A stretch of 64,000 nucleotides of DNA from Inia geoffrensis (lineage: Eukaryota; Chordata; Mammalia; Artiodactyla; Iniidae), in the NCBI GenBank assembly GCA_036417435.1, contig CM070916.1:22824052-22888051 (forward strand), written 5' to 3'. Below, in pieces: positions 11,775 to 23,499 of this stretch (its first letter is position 1; every line of letters starts with the position of its first letter). Under the pieces are notes generated by a model. The model was not told the origin of the DNA. It ran no database searches and saw nothing but the letters and a program-made list of their open reading frames with translations. Both the position numbers and the translations under genes were made by a program.

Positions 11775-12429
11775 TATCTCAGCAGGGTGGCACAGTAACT
11801 CATGGGCATATGTTAGATATTCATGTTATTAACCACATTAATATATTCATGTTGGTATACCTTATTAACTGTTAACCTATTAACATAGCAAAAACAGAAT
11901 CTAAAGGACTGCTATAGGGAAGAGCTAACTTTTGATGTGGAAGAATTTTGAGGGAATTTGAGAATTTTGGATGTCAGAAATAAAGGGCATTTGGCAAGCT
12001 AAAAGTATTTCGTATGGCATTGAAAAGAAGTAGTAAGTGAAAGGGTGATATGGATAATGAATGTTTGAAAAAGGATATATGGAGGGCAAAATGGATGAAA
12101 CAAAATTTGTCTATGTTATGGTTTGTCTATGGTCATCTTGAAAATTTGAGTAAGGATCTATAGGGTGGATCTAATATTGCTCCCCCAGACCTATAGTGTC
12201 TTTTCTTCAAAGCCAAGATATTCCAGATACAATTTTGTTTTAAAAAATTGTAAAGAGTATCATTATTATAACTTTCTCTGTGTCATTTAACAATGTGGCA
12301 ATGCTAAAATGTTAGTCTTCTATTCTTGATTACCTTTTCTAGCAGTTAATGGAAATTAAATGAGAAAATTGTTAAGTCAAACATATGTTTTGGTTTTTAT
12401 TTAATCAAAGCTCTCTCTTTCTTCTGCAG
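11775..12429. other. Unannotated stretch
   Basis: No repeat or gene recognised. It ends in the pyrimidine-rich tract in front of the candidate exon at 12430. Confidence 0.55.
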
Positions 12430-12484
12430 AATGTACTGACCCAAGTCCACAGTGTCCTCACTAGAGCTACTAGGCTTCCTTCCA
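12430..12484 (+). other. Candidate exon (splice-bounded, 55 bp)
   Basis: Preceded by a strong acceptor ('ctctctctttcttctgcag') and followed by a strong donor ('cca|gtaagttc'). Frame 1 is open throughout (18 codons starting N-V-L-T-Q), while the other two forward frames have stops. No protein family recognised. It does not join in frame with the next candidate exon at 17025, so if both were real they would be untranslated or belong to different transcripts. Chance pairing of good splice sites is a serious alternative. Confidence 0.3.
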
Positions 12485-13355
12485 GTAAGTTCTAGGTTTC
12501 TGCTCCCACTAGTCAGAGTTGGGGGCTTGCCAAAAATCAGTTGTGTTTGTTTCCAAACCGATTTATGCTAGCTGTTATTGTAATTATGTAATTGCATTAA
12601 ATGTTACATAAACTAATGAAATAAGAGTTGGATGGGAAAATTGTTGTTTCTAGGAAAATTAAGTTGAATGCCTTAGAAAGACTCCCTACAGACAATATGA
12701 TTTTTTTTAAAAAATGCTGTTAGCTTAGATGTGCATGAAAAACTGTAGAAGGTTTTGAAGAAAATAAGCCAAAAATCTAAAAGATTCTCATATTGTTTTG
12801 CTAATGTTTTATGATTTTTTCTTTTTTATTAAACTAATATTAAAAATCTCAGAAGATGCACTGAAATATAATTCATATATGAAGGACATTATCTAATCAA
12901 TAAAACTCTAACCAGTGAACTTATACTTAAAAACAAGGTCTGGGCCCTACATGGAGGGGATTTCAGAATAAAAGGTACTCTTAAATGTTTTCTATTAATT
13001 TGTTTATAGTATGTAATGTTAACACAATTAGAATGCAAATTAATCATTTTGCATTTGCTTGTATATTAATGCAACTATTTGTATCAAGTTGCTAATTTAC
13101 ATGTCACAGTTTTTATGAAACCTAATTCTAAGCATGCAGTGTAAAACACTGATTACTGTAGCATTTAGCAGATCTATTTGTAATATGTGATGTTTTAAAG
13201 GGAGCTAGATTGACTTAGGTTTATAAAGCAATAAAGAGTAATTCCTTGTACCATTTCCTAAAATCGAGGTCAGTTTGTAAGACCTAGTATACCTCAGGTT
13301 GAAGGGATGAAGATGGACTGCTCAGAAAGTATGGGGCTATGTGTGCTTAAACTAT
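12485..13355. other. Unannotated A+T-rich stretch
   Basis: Nothing recognised apart from A+T-rich DNA up to the MaLR LTR. Confidence 0.55.
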
Positions 13356-13717
13356 TGTTATGGACTAATGTTTGTGTCCTCCCAAAATTCATGTGTTGAA
13401 ATCCTAACCCCCAATGTGAAGATGTTTGGAGGCAGGGTTTTGGGGAGGTGATTAGCTCATGAGGGTGGAGCCCTCATGAGTGGGATTGGTGCCCTTATAA
13501 AAGAGACCCTAGAGAGCTCTCTAGCCCCTTCCTCCATGTGAGGACTCAGCAAGAAGATGGCTGCCTAAAAACCAGGAAGTGGGCTCTCACCACATATCAA
13601 ATCTTCTGGCACCTTGATCTTGGACTTCTCAGCCTCCAGAACTGTGAGAAATAAATGTTGTTTAAGCCTCCTAGTCTATGGTGTTTTTTGTTATAGCAGC
13701 CTGAATGGACTAAGACA
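13356..13717 (+). mobile_element. Solo LTR, ERVL-MaLR (MLT1-like)
   Basis: Starts with 'tgttatggactaatg' and carries the MaLR landmarks in order: 'cccaaaattcatgtgttg', 'tcatgagggtggagccctc', 'cttataaaagagacc', 'aggactcagcaagaagatgg', 'cttgatcttggacttc', 'gtgagaaataaatg', and ends 'tggactaagaca'. No internal retroviral sequence adjoins it. Confidence 0.85.
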
Positions 13718-14701
13718 ACGGTATTACAGATAACGTGATCTACAGCAGTGAATCTCACACTGGTCTCTTGACAGATGATACAAAGTTCACTAACCTATGA
13801 TGAAAAAAGGAAAATAAGGACAATGTAGTTATTTATAAAATCCTAAATGCATTCCATATTAAGGACTTCCGTTTATTCTTAAATATGTCTATTGTTTTGT
13901 GTTAAAATTGCTCTTGAGATTAAGATAGTGGAAATTTTTTTGGTTAATATCTTTAATGGGCACAATAAAATTTTGGATACTCTGGATACCCTATGTTAGA
14001 GTCTTCCCTTTTTTTTTTTTTTTTGGTTAGTACTTAGTGTTAGACACAAGTGGGTAGAGGAGCTATCAGCTTGCTTGGAAACATAACCTGTTTTATTTAT
14101 TTTATTTACAATGAATTTTATAAGATATATGGATATGGGCCCATAGCCAAAGCTTGATTAACCATTGTTCTATAGTCTACAAAAATAGAAACATCAAGGG
14201 CACTCTGAAGAGCTTTAGAGAGCATAACAACTGTGAGTTTTTGGTAAGGTTTAAATTCAAGCAATTCAGTGTTTTAGACTTCATTGTGAGATTATAGCCT
14301 CTCATTTTGGTGGGATTGAAATGCCCTTTATGAAAGGGCAATAATGGTGACGTTTAGGGAGTGGTGTTTATTTCTATTAAATGAATAAAATTAAAATACA
14401 AATTAAAAACATAACTGAAAGACAAGACTGTGAAATCCCAATGCCTGAACTGTGCAGACCAGTGATTCTAAACCTTGTCTTTATCCCCCAAACCTTGATT
14501 TTACCTCAACACAAATATGTCTCCAGTTAATCCACTGAATGCTGTGAAATTCTCAAAACTCATTATAAAATTTATTTCAGACAAAAACAGAACTCTATGC
14601 CAATCAGCATGTTTAAAAGTTCAGGGGAAAAAATCACTGGATCAGTCAAACAAAGGTAGTCTGTTGCGCATTTCTGATGGCAGGTGTGTGATGGAGAAGT
14701 T
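13718..14701. other. Unannotated stretch
   Basis: Contains a poly(T) tract near 14009-14024 with no SINE body. The 66-codon open frame from 14517 has no support. Confidence 0.5.
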
Positions 14702-14874
14702 TCCACTTTGGAGTTGAACAGGCCGGTGGCAGCCTGCACACAGGCGTCCCAGGAGACAACAGAAGCCCCAGGTCCGGCTGGACATGGGCCTAGAGGCAGG
14801 GTTGTACTGCTCCAAAGTGGAGCCTCCCCTTGGGGAGGCTCCTTATAGATATAAGGGGAGGCTTATATCTATAA
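14702..14874. repeat. Cluster of three perfect inverted repeats
   Basis: Outer pair: 'tccactttggag' (14702-14713) against 'ctccaaagtgga' (14810-14821). Middle hairpin: 11-bp arms 'ggagcctcccc' (14819-14829) and 'ggggaggctcc' (14832-14842) with a 2-nt loop. Right hairpin: 13-bp arms 'ttatagatataag' (14843-14855) and 'cttatatctataa' (14862-14874) with loop 'gggagg'. All arms are perfect. No known transposon recognised. Confidence 0.8.
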
Positions 14875-15099
14875 TGACTACTACTGCACTGCAAACTTCC
14901 AGGGGATAAAAAAAAGTAAAATTAAGGTGAGCTTTGGAAACAGTTATACAAACCCCTGAGAGAGTCAGCCTGGAAGTTGAAGTGTGTGAATACGAGCATG
15001 TGTGGACATGAGGTGGCTGGGAAAGGACTAGAAGGGGAGGAATAGTGAAAGGAAGCTACACGCTTAAAAAAAAATCTAGGTTCAAATGCTTCGGCAGCA

Positions 15100-15945
15100 A
15101 TTGGAAGAATATTCCAACAAGCCAAAGCAGGTCCATGAGAGAAGGTTCATGGACCTGCTCCATGAACAGGGGAGAGGAGGTGAAGTGGGGTTGGAGAGGC
15201 CACCTGGTCCAAACTTGCTGGAGATCAGGGTGGCCTGAATGTGGTGAGTGTCTGTCCCAGCACACTCCTCTGACACCCACAGGGTTCCCTTCAGTCCCCA
15301 GGGACAGGTGGGAGGAGCCGGGCTTGCAGATTCCCAGAGGTGTGGCTTGCAGAACGGACAGTCCTAAGAATCCTAGGTCCCAGGTGTGGACTTCACTTGT
15401 GAGCCAAGGTCCATTAGAGCAAATTGCTGGACCTTGAGGTGGGCGCAGTCCCACTCCTCCTTGACCTGGGCTGCACCCACGCCCTTGGCTGTGGGGACCC
15501 CCAGGGGCTTGGCCTCTTGGCTCCCTGACCCTCTCAGTTCTACCCAATCCAGACCACCTATGGGTGGAGGCATGGGGGAGGGGAGCAGGTAGAGGGGGTG
15601 GATGGGGTGCAAGTACAAGGCTTGTTTTTTTTACTAGGTTTTATAGATGTACTTGTAAATTTTATTACAATGTATTTCTTTCTATTATTTTGTTTTTTGC
15701 ATGTTGATGTTTTTGTTCTTTAAGCAGTTTCAAAGTGACTCCTTTCCAGAGACATCGCAGTCCTGGTGGGCGCAGGTGCATCACCTCCAGCCCTGGCTTG
15801 CCGCTAGCCTGGGAGGTTCCTGCCCCTGCTCATCCCATTACTAGGAGGGGCTGTTTGTCCCCAGACTGGGGACCCCAGAGCCCTTCCCCTCTGGCTTCTG
15901 CTGGGCCCCCTTATGCTATGTCTTTCCCGGTCTAGAGGGGTATGG
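15100..15945. other. G+C-rich block, no gene recognised
   Basis: Markedly richer in G+C than its surroundings, in two parts (about 15100-15615 and 15735-15945) split by an A+T-rich stretch at 15620-15735. Long frames are open on both strands (163 codons minus at 15056-15547, 130 codons plus at 15045-15437), which is what high G+C alone gives. No TATA-type promoter, CpG-island density or protein family is evident. It could be an old LTR or gene remnant. Confidence 0.4.
15127..15158. repeat. Perfect 12-bp hairpin with 8-nt loop
   Basis: Arms 'gcaggtccatga' (15127-15138) and 'tcatggacctgc' (15147-15158). The stem is too short to be a typical pre-miRNA. Confidence 0.85.
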
Positions 15946-17024
15946 GGAAACTCAGAACTTAGGTAGCTGTGAGCTATTATTTCAGTTTGCAAAGTGAGAT
16001 CTAAGACCATGTGGATTTTCACTCATCTCTGTACAGTCTTTGATAAGGTGATGCCAATAGGTTTTCAACCAGCATCTAATCTAAGTCGTCTACTCTTCTT
16101 TGGGGACTCATCAGAAACACAGCATTCTTCTTGCTAATTTTAATCAGTGTTTTCTGTGTTATTAGTATTCTGTCTATATTTTTACACTGTAAGTGGTAGC
16201 GGTAGGATAGGAGTGTCCTGGGTATTTTGTACCTGTAAACTGATTCACAGGCTAAAGGCTTCTGTGAGATTTCTTTCCACAGTATTTTCCAGAATGTAAG
16301 TAAGTTCCCTTGCTCACCCCTTGTTGTTATTGTTGCTGTTGTTGATTTGACAGTATAAATTCTCTCAACCAGCCTCCCCCTAACTGACGCTGGGTTAACA
16401 GAACTTCTCCATTTCTTTCGTGACTGATGCCAAAGACACTGAATGTTTAAGGCTAATGGGCTCCTCTCTGATAAGTAAGTCAGCTCATCTTGTGTGCTTA
16501 TCAACAATCTGAGAGTAAAAACCCAAAAGATATCAGTTCTGAAAACTATGTCAGTTGCAGTTGTTATTTTAATGGTGTAACTTAATTAAAAATTTCATAA
16601 AGAGATACAAGGTAAGTTTGAAAAGAAAACAGTTATTTCTAGAGAAACTAAATTGAATGCTTTAGAATGCTTCATGAAAGACATGATAAAAACTAATGTT
16701 AAAATGTTGTGGGAGATTGACGATGGGAGAAAAAACTTACAAAACCCCCATAGTCTGCTCTTTGCAGAAGTGTCTTTAACTGTAACGTTTAGCCTGTCTT
16801 GAATTCTTGTCCTACTTGAAAGAAACTGAACCTGGAAATCATACACAATTCATTAGGTGTGGGCGAGAAAAATGATGTAGAGTTTCAATCAATGCGCTCA
16901 TAGGCCAAGAAATAGACTAGACTGTATATGAAATGAGTGGTGAATGAAACATGGATGTCTATGTATATGCATTAGCCTTAAGTATTTTAATTTAAAACAA
17001 ATAAATGTCTTTTTCCATTAACAG
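15946..17024. other. Unannotated stretch with one 143-codon minus-strand open frame
   Basis: The minus frame 16076-16507 (peptide starting MLISTQDEL) matches no family I know and is not splice-bounded. No repeat recognised. Confidence 0.4.
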
Positions 17025-17050
17025 ACTAACCATGGAATTAATCTTATCAG
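17025..17050 (+). other. Candidate micro-exon with a Kozak-context ATG
   Basis: A 26-bp block between 'gtctttttccattaacag' (acceptor) and 'gtaagcggtc' (donor). It contains 'accATGg', a near-ideal Kozak context, giving M-E-L-I-L-S and one base into the next exon. Such a short exon would be unusual. No protein recognised. It may be the start exon of a gene whose body lies downstream, or chance. Confidence 0.25.
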
Positions 17051-17104
17051 GTAAGCGGTCTCTATTTAGAAGTTTTTGAATTTTTTGAACGTTGGGTTTT
17101 TGTT

Positions 17105-17195
17105 TTGTGAACTGCTTCATTTGGAAAGTTGGTGCCTGGCACATTGTAGGTGCTCAATAAATAAATTGTTCAAGGTGTGAATGAATGTGATGATT
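17105..17195 (+). repeat. L2 3' terminus
   Basis: 'gtgcctggcacattgtagg' followed by 'tgctcaataaataaat' and 'gaatgaatg' is the classic L2 end. Confidence 0.75.
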
Positions 17196-17724
17196 GAGCT
17201 TTTCAGTTTGAAAGAAAAAAAAATGTAAATGTGTCTATATTTAAGGTGGTCCTCCATATTATCTTAGGGGATGAGAGTGGGGGATTGGTGGAGGTGAAGG
17301 AGGGATGGAGGAAGAGAATCTTTTAAGGGAATAACACGACTGGGCCGGGGGACAGCTTTTTCAAACTCTCCGTACCACCATTCTGACACTTATCCTGAGT
17401 GTGTATTGTCCGCCTTCTGCATCTTCCTTCCTTTTCTTAACTGAGATCCCCTGCAATTTTGTTGAGAACCACTGACTGCCTTAAACTTTCATCTGTATTG
17501 TAATGTAGCTCTGACGAATTTAGAATTAGTGCCACACACATCAGGAATAATACCTCTCCTGGTTTACTCTGCACTTTAACAGACACACTTTATTGCAGGT
17601 TTGTTTGCTTGTTTATTGGTCAGGGGAAGACAAAAAGTTAGTCATTAGGCTACTTTGAAACCAAACAGAAAGTTACTAGCACTTTGCTAACCAGTTATAT
17701 GATTAAATTCAATGTCTTTCCTCT
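17196..17724. other. Unannotated stretch
   Basis: No recognised repeat or exon. A few CpGs at 17336-17412 have no accompanying splice-bounded open frame. Confidence 0.5.
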
Positions 17725-18440
17725 TATTTTGTTTTATTGTGAAATACAGTACATATATAAATTTCAAAACCCGAAAGCTGATATAAAAAACAAAAATAAA
17801 ACAAAACACCCACAAAAAAACTGAGCACTTGTGTACCCATTATCCAGCTAGAGAAATAAACTGTTACAGGCACCTTTGAGGTCACTTGATTGTACATTAT
17901 CCTACCTTGCATCCCTTTCCCTCATTCCTAGAAATAGTTTCTCCCCTGAATTTGGTGCTAACCATCCCCTTGATTTTTCTTTATAATTTTACCATATTTG
18001 GCTGTATTCTTAAACAATGTGTGTTTAGTTTGCCTGTTTTTGAAATTGAAATCAATGGAAGGAATCGTATTCCTCTGTCACTTAACTTTTCACTTAACAT
18101 TTGTTTCTAAAAAATCTTCCTCATTGATGCTGCAGTTCATTGATTTTCTGTCTCATAAAATGTTCCAGTGTATAAGTATGCTATGAGTGGCTTAACTTAT
18201 CTACTGTCATTGGGCTTTTGAATTATTTACAGTTTTTCTGCTATTGTGAACAATATAGTTATGAACTTGGACATGCTGCCCAGGGCACAAGAGGAGGAGT
18301 TTCTCTAGTCTATATAGTACTGTACACAGGAATGGTCATACAGTATGCATATATTAAACTTTACCAAGCAAAGTAAAATTATTTTTCCACATTGGTTTTT
18401 GCAGTTTACACTTGCACCAGCTGTGTATGGATGTTTAAAT
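17725..18440 (-). mobile_element. Old L1 3' region, antisense
   Basis: Follows the reverse complement of an L1M-type 3' region: 'tattgtgaaatacag', 'gtgtacccattatccagc', 'tttgcctgtttttgaa', 'ggaatcgtattcctctg', 'ttattgtgaacaat'-type block, then 'cacattggtttttgcag'. Small insertions and deletions throughout; no intact ORF2. Confidence 0.75.
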
Positions 18441-19622
18441 TCAACTTTTCAAAACAAGGCAGGCATGTGTAGATTTATCTATATCCTCAATTGCTGTGGA
18501 CTAGCTACAGTTGGAAGACAGAAGCAGCTTGATGTTCATTTCCTTTAAATCTTACATTCTCCAGAGGAAGAGGGGAGCCAGGGAAAAGTATGATTCTGTT
18601 TATGCTAATCTAAGATATGTTGGTTAAATAAGGAAAAATTAAGTAGTAGACCTGAAAAAGAAAAGAGAACATTTTCTTGTTCCTCTTAATTAAATCTTTG
18701 AATTTAATTGCTTAGTGTGAAGGTATATCAGAATATATGGTACGCCAGAGGTAGCAAAACACATCCCAAAGTCATTTCGTCCTTATTTTGTAAGAACTGT
18801 AATAGCACAAAGGTGACAGTCAACTACAGATTTGGGGGGAAATCTTTTTGTTAATTTTATTATTTTTTTCTTTGATGCTATAATTTAAAAGTTTCTTGAA
18901 ATAACATGCCCTCTATTCTAAGAATTGCTTCTGATGTTTTGTGCTTTAAGAAATGAAAATGTATGTGTTTTACATTTTTAAACACTAAACAATTTTTATT
19001 TACTCATTATTCCAAATTATGTTAATAAAATATATTTAAAGGCTTTGAGACAAAGTGATCGATTTGCCAAATGTGAAAAAGAGACTTTATTCAAGAGTCT
19101 GGATTTAATTGTCCTCTCAAATGCTTCTAATTTCAAATTTCCAATATATTTTAAGTATATACCATTTTCATCCTAATTTCCAAACGAGCAAATATGGATG
19201 ATTCCAAGAAATTCAGAAACTACAAGAAAATGACAAAGAAAATATTTTATGTGACAAAGTTGAAATCAGCAAAATGTATTGTTATAAATGTATCCTAATT
19301 GTTCATTTCTGCCATACATAATTAAATGATGCTCTTTCTGCAAATATGAAAGCCCTTGGAAAAGTATTTAGCAAATCATACTTAATTTGAAAATAAGTAT
19401 TAATTATTAGCTGTGAAGAGATTATTTAACCAATTCAACCATTTTCCTCCAAATATTTCATATGTGTATATAAATCTAAAATTCAATATGAATTTATATT
19501 TTGCTGCAGAATTTAGTCAAGAATGATGCTAAGAATGAAAGGAAAGAAGTTACTGTACCCTAATATTTATTAATTTATACATAATCAGTCAATAAATGTT
19601 ATTTCAGTAATTGAGTTTTGCT
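18441..19622. other. Unannotated A+T-rich stretch
   Basis: No recognised repeat, exon or CpG cluster. Confidence 0.55.
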
Positions 19623-19632
19623 CTTTACTAAC

Positions 19633-19836
19633 TTTTTTTTTTTTGCGGTACGCGGGCCTCTCACTGTCGTGGCCTCTCCCGTTGCGGAGCACAGGCTCCG
19701 GACGCTCAGGCTCAGCGGCCATGGCTCACGGTCCCAGCCGCTCCGCGGCATGTGGGATCCTCCCGGACCGGGGCACGAACCCGCGTCTCCTGCATCGGCA
19801 GGCGGACTCTCAACCACTGTGCCACCAGGGAAGCCC
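19633..19836 (-). mobile_element. CHR-2-like SINE
   Basis: Nearly full-length antisense copy: poly(T), 'gcggtacgcgggcctctcac', and ends at 'accagggaagccc'. TSD 'ctttactaac' at 19623-19632 and 19837-19846 is perfect. Several CpGs persist, suggesting a fairly young insertion. The open frames 19599-20053 on both strands are by-products. Confidence 0.95.
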
Positions 19837-19846
19837 CTTTACTAAC

Positions 19847-21051
19847 ATTTTTGATGGCATAAAGAAAACATATTTGTGTATAACAAGTGTTTTGAATTTC
19901 CAGTTTCTTAGTAAGATTCAAGCTCACACTGTGACAATGAAGCAAGACATAAGATCCTATTTAACAACTGCCCTTCAAAAGGGAACAATGGATTTACTAC
20001 TAGTTTTCTTTTACTTGTGCATTCTGCCCTTAGCTACAGCATGCACAGTTTGACCATTTTAAGCACTTGAACAGCTTCTAATTAGCAGTTTTAATAGTCA
20101 AGGAAAGGGTGAAGCATGTTGTGCATATAAACTGTAACTGAATGCTTTTTCTGAATAGGGTTGCACAAGCAAAAGCCTTTAAAAATTGCATTTTTCTTCA
20201 TAATCCAAGGTAACATAACTATTCATATATGAATCTCCATGTGTTTCCTAATTTATCTTGCACATTGACCCACAATATACATACTTTGAAATAATTTTTT
20301 AAAACTTACAGACTTCAAAATATTTAGTAGTAGGAACATACAAACAAAAGTGAGAATTACATTATCCACTGGGAAAGAACGCTAACTTAAAAAAAAAATC
20401 GTTACATCTCTATGCATAGTAATTATAATCCTAACAATTTTTCATTAAATATTCTGCCAAAATTTCTTAAGTAATGAAAACAGTTAGTTGAAAAGCTTGT
20501 TTGCCCAGAATGGTCAGACTGATTTATTCAGAATTAACGATAATTCTGAAGGCTAGATAACTTAAAAGATTGAAAGAAAAATTTTAGTTTCAAGATGTGG
20601 TTCACATCAGACATCACACATGGTACTAAACACACCAGTTTTAAAATTCTAGTTGTCTTAGAAAACTATATAATACAAATAGCTGAGGGACTGTATTCTT
20701 TGTTGTCATTTTGTGTCAACTGCAAATATTGGGGGTTTACCTGAAAACAGAAAAAATCTTTAAGTAAAATCCTACGTATTTCGTTATTTAAGATGAGAAA
20801 ACATTAACTGTTTCAACAAAATCAAATTTTGCAATGCTAAATATTTGCAAAATTTTTAAAATGGTAAAAAAAAAAAAAAGAAAAAAAAAAAGGAAATATC
20901 ATCCAGCAATAACAAATATGCCAACATTTTCTTTACCTGAAAATCTATGTTGCTGTGCAGGGAGGAGTGGAGCAAAGTCCGCTGCTTGTCGGGTTGGGTG
21001 GTGAAGCATCTGCAGAAACCAGAGTAGATGATGATTGAAAAGCTTTCTTTA
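19847..21051. other. Unannotated A+T-rich stretch
   Basis: No gene or repeat body recognised. A-runs lie at 20388-20397 and 20866-20891. Confidence 0.55.
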
Positions 21052-21067
21052 AAAAGATCCACCTGTA

Positions 21068-21354
21068 GGGACTTCCCTGGTTGTGCAGTGGTTAGGAATC
21101 TGCCTGCCAATGCAGGGAACATGGGTTCGAGCCCTGGTCCAGGAAGATCCCACATGCTGGGGAGCAGCTAAGCCCGTGCACCACAACTACTGAGCCCACA
21201 TGCCACAACTACTGAAGCCTGCGTGCCTAGAGCCTGTGCTCTGCAACAAAAAAAGCCACCGCAGTGAGAAGCCCGCGCACCGCCAGCGAAGAGTAGCCCC
21301 CCCTCGCTGCAACTGAAGAAAGCCTGCACGCAGCAACGAAGACCTAACGCAGCC

Positions 21355-21385
<31 letters not shown>

Positions 21386-21386
21386 G
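21068..21386 (+). mobile_element. CHR-1-like SINE, long form
   Basis: The head 'gggacttccctggttgtgca' and B box 'gggttcgagccctgg' are followed by a longer body carrying 'ccacaactactgagccc', 'gaagcccgcgcaccgc' and a (TAAA)-type A-rich tail. The 16-bp TSD 'aaaagatccacctgta' at 21052-21067 and 21387-21402 is perfect. Confidence 0.95.
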
Positions 21387-21402
21387 AAAAGATCCACCTG
21401 TA

Positions 21403-22827
21403 TCCCGGGATTACTTTTGTGAACTTTATATTTTCAAGTATCTTTTGTTTTCAGAGTGAACACGTGGAGTTAGTTTCTCCCGCTCAGTGGTAATGACCTT
21501 TGTTCTATTAAATGTACTTTTTGTTATATGTATATTCTCTGACAGAGCTGCTTTCGTTCCATCATTTCTAACCTGTACCATTTATTCCATAGAACACGGT
21601 CTGGCTTTTCCTGCTGTCACCAGTATGGCATTTTCAGCTTTACAGACACACCAGGAAATTCTTCTTCTAATGTTAAAACAGCATGAAAAAAAAAAAATAA
21701 CATATTTCTTTTAAAAAAAAATCCTGTCCAAAAAGTCCCATATTAAATGCTTCCCATATTTAAATCCCCTGATTTAAAAATAAAAAGTTATTTTATCTCA
21801 AATAATTTAGAAAACTTAGGTCTTGTATTAAATTTTGTTATTTTGTAAATTGCTTCAAGTATGAGATTGATGCAGATTGTGGAAGAAGTTATGCAGAAGG
21901 AAAGAAAGGGGAGCAACACATAAATATGCTTTTTTTTCTTTTCTCTTCATTATCATAATCATGTTCATTCATATAAAGATTCTGAAGACCATACATTTTA
22001 AATTATTTCTGCTGTTGATCACTAGATTGTCAGAACTCTAACTAGAAATTAGTCAATGATTTCAGCTTCTTTTAGAAATTTTTGCCACAGTCTCTCACGT
22101 AGCAATTTTTAGTTTCACTGACTTACCTCCATCCTGCCTAACTCCCTGGTAGTGGTATTTGATAATAATGAAATGCCTACAAAGGATACGAAACAGAGAG
22201 AAAGCACCAAACTGGACGGTGAGTGCTATAAGAGTTACAATTTAATGGTACCATAAATACCCAAAGAAAGATTAAAAAAAATTTAATAACCCCACAGTTG
22301 ATCGGGCTCGTTTAGAAAATATCTAAAGTGATTTGGAAAGTAGAGGAAGTTATCTGTGTTATTCAAACAAAATAGAGTATTCCTTTTCTGTATGTGTGTA
22401 TTTTAGGCAGAGATAGACCTGAGGCTTTTTTGACCTTAATTCTCACATGTTCAACCCTCAGATACAATTCAAATACTTAGAGTAGGGTGTAGTCAGTAGA
22501 ACTAAAGATCTGAGTAAGTTTGAAGGCTCTATGGATTGAGCCTGTGATGAATTATATGACTTGAAAATTATTTAAACAAGGAAAGAACTCATGGAGTCAG
22601 GAAAAATAGCAGGCATATTAATACTTAGCAAATCTAATTAACATTTGTGAGTTGTTGGCTTTTACCTTTATGTAATCTATTAATTCTTCCTAGGATGGAA
22701 CACATTAAAAATTTTTTTAAAAAACCAAAAACAAAGACAGCCGGGGGTCATTTTGGTAAGATTTAAAGATGCTAGTCCTTTGAAAGTTTCCAGAATAAGC
22801 ATTATCTTTGTGCCCAGGACATTTGTG

Positions 22828-22829
<2 letters not shown>
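21403..22829. other. Unannotated stretch
   Basis: A 75-codon open frame at 21487-21714 is not splice-bounded and matches nothing known. No repeat recognised. Confidence 0.5.

Positions 22830-22859
<30 letters not shown>
22830..22859. repeat. (GT)15 microsatellite
   Basis: Pure dinucleotide run. Confidence 0.97.
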
Positions 22860-22863
<4 letters not shown>

Positions 22864-23109
22864 GGGATGCTGAAAAAAGATAAGGATTTTCCAGAACAAT
22901 TTCAGAAGAGAGAAATAGCTGCTATCTCAGTGAATTACAAAGATGGCTAGACCAGCAGAGTACACTCTTAATTGTTTGCTGATAGACTCCTTTGTAATTT
23001 GCAACATGTTTCTGGGTGATGGGACCCTGGGACAGCTCTAGTCTAATTTCACTATCAAAGCTAGATGAAGTACCATAGTGCTATATGTGCATTTCTCAGA
23101 AGTTAAGAT

Positions 23110-23285
23110 GAAATCCTCTGATATTGACTAGCTTTGGGACTTCGGTGAGTCTGTTAATGACTCTGGACCACAGTTTTCTCATTTATAAATTAGTAATAAT
23201 AGTACTGACTCAACTAATCTCACAGGGTGGTTGTGAGGATCAGAATGAAATAATATATAGCATTTTATAAAATCCTTAAATATTA
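23110..23285 (+). repeat. MIR SINE
   Basis: MIR landmarks in order: 'tgactagctttgggac', 'cagttttctcatttataaa', 'cacagggtggttgtgagg' and 'atcagaatgaaataat'. Confidence 0.85.
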
Positions 23286-23499
23286 AACAAATGAAAGGTG
23301 TTTTACTCCAGCTACCTGGGACCCTTGGTTTCTAGGCATATTCTCCCAGAGCATAATTTTTTCCATCTGTTTCTCTCCTTTTTACTCCCCTCCTTCTGCT
23401 ACACCATACAGCTTCCTAATGGTAGTGTTTTCCCAAGAATCTAACCCAGGACTTACAATACCTTTCCTAAAGCAGATACTTCAGAGGCTACCAGTTATC

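Noticed and set aside
15056..15547. Longest open frame of the window (163 codons, minus), overlapped by 130 codons on plus
   Set aside because: Both strands are open at once in G+C-rich DNA, no domain is recognisable and no splice sites bound it.
16076..16507. 143-codon minus-strand open frame
   Set aside because: Unbounded by splice sites, no family resemblance, no CpG or codon-type signal.
21068..21140. tRNA gene in SINE heads
   Set aside because: Heads carry pol III A and B box-like motifs, but the bodies are SINE sequence with A-tails and TSDs, and the cloverleaf is not kept.
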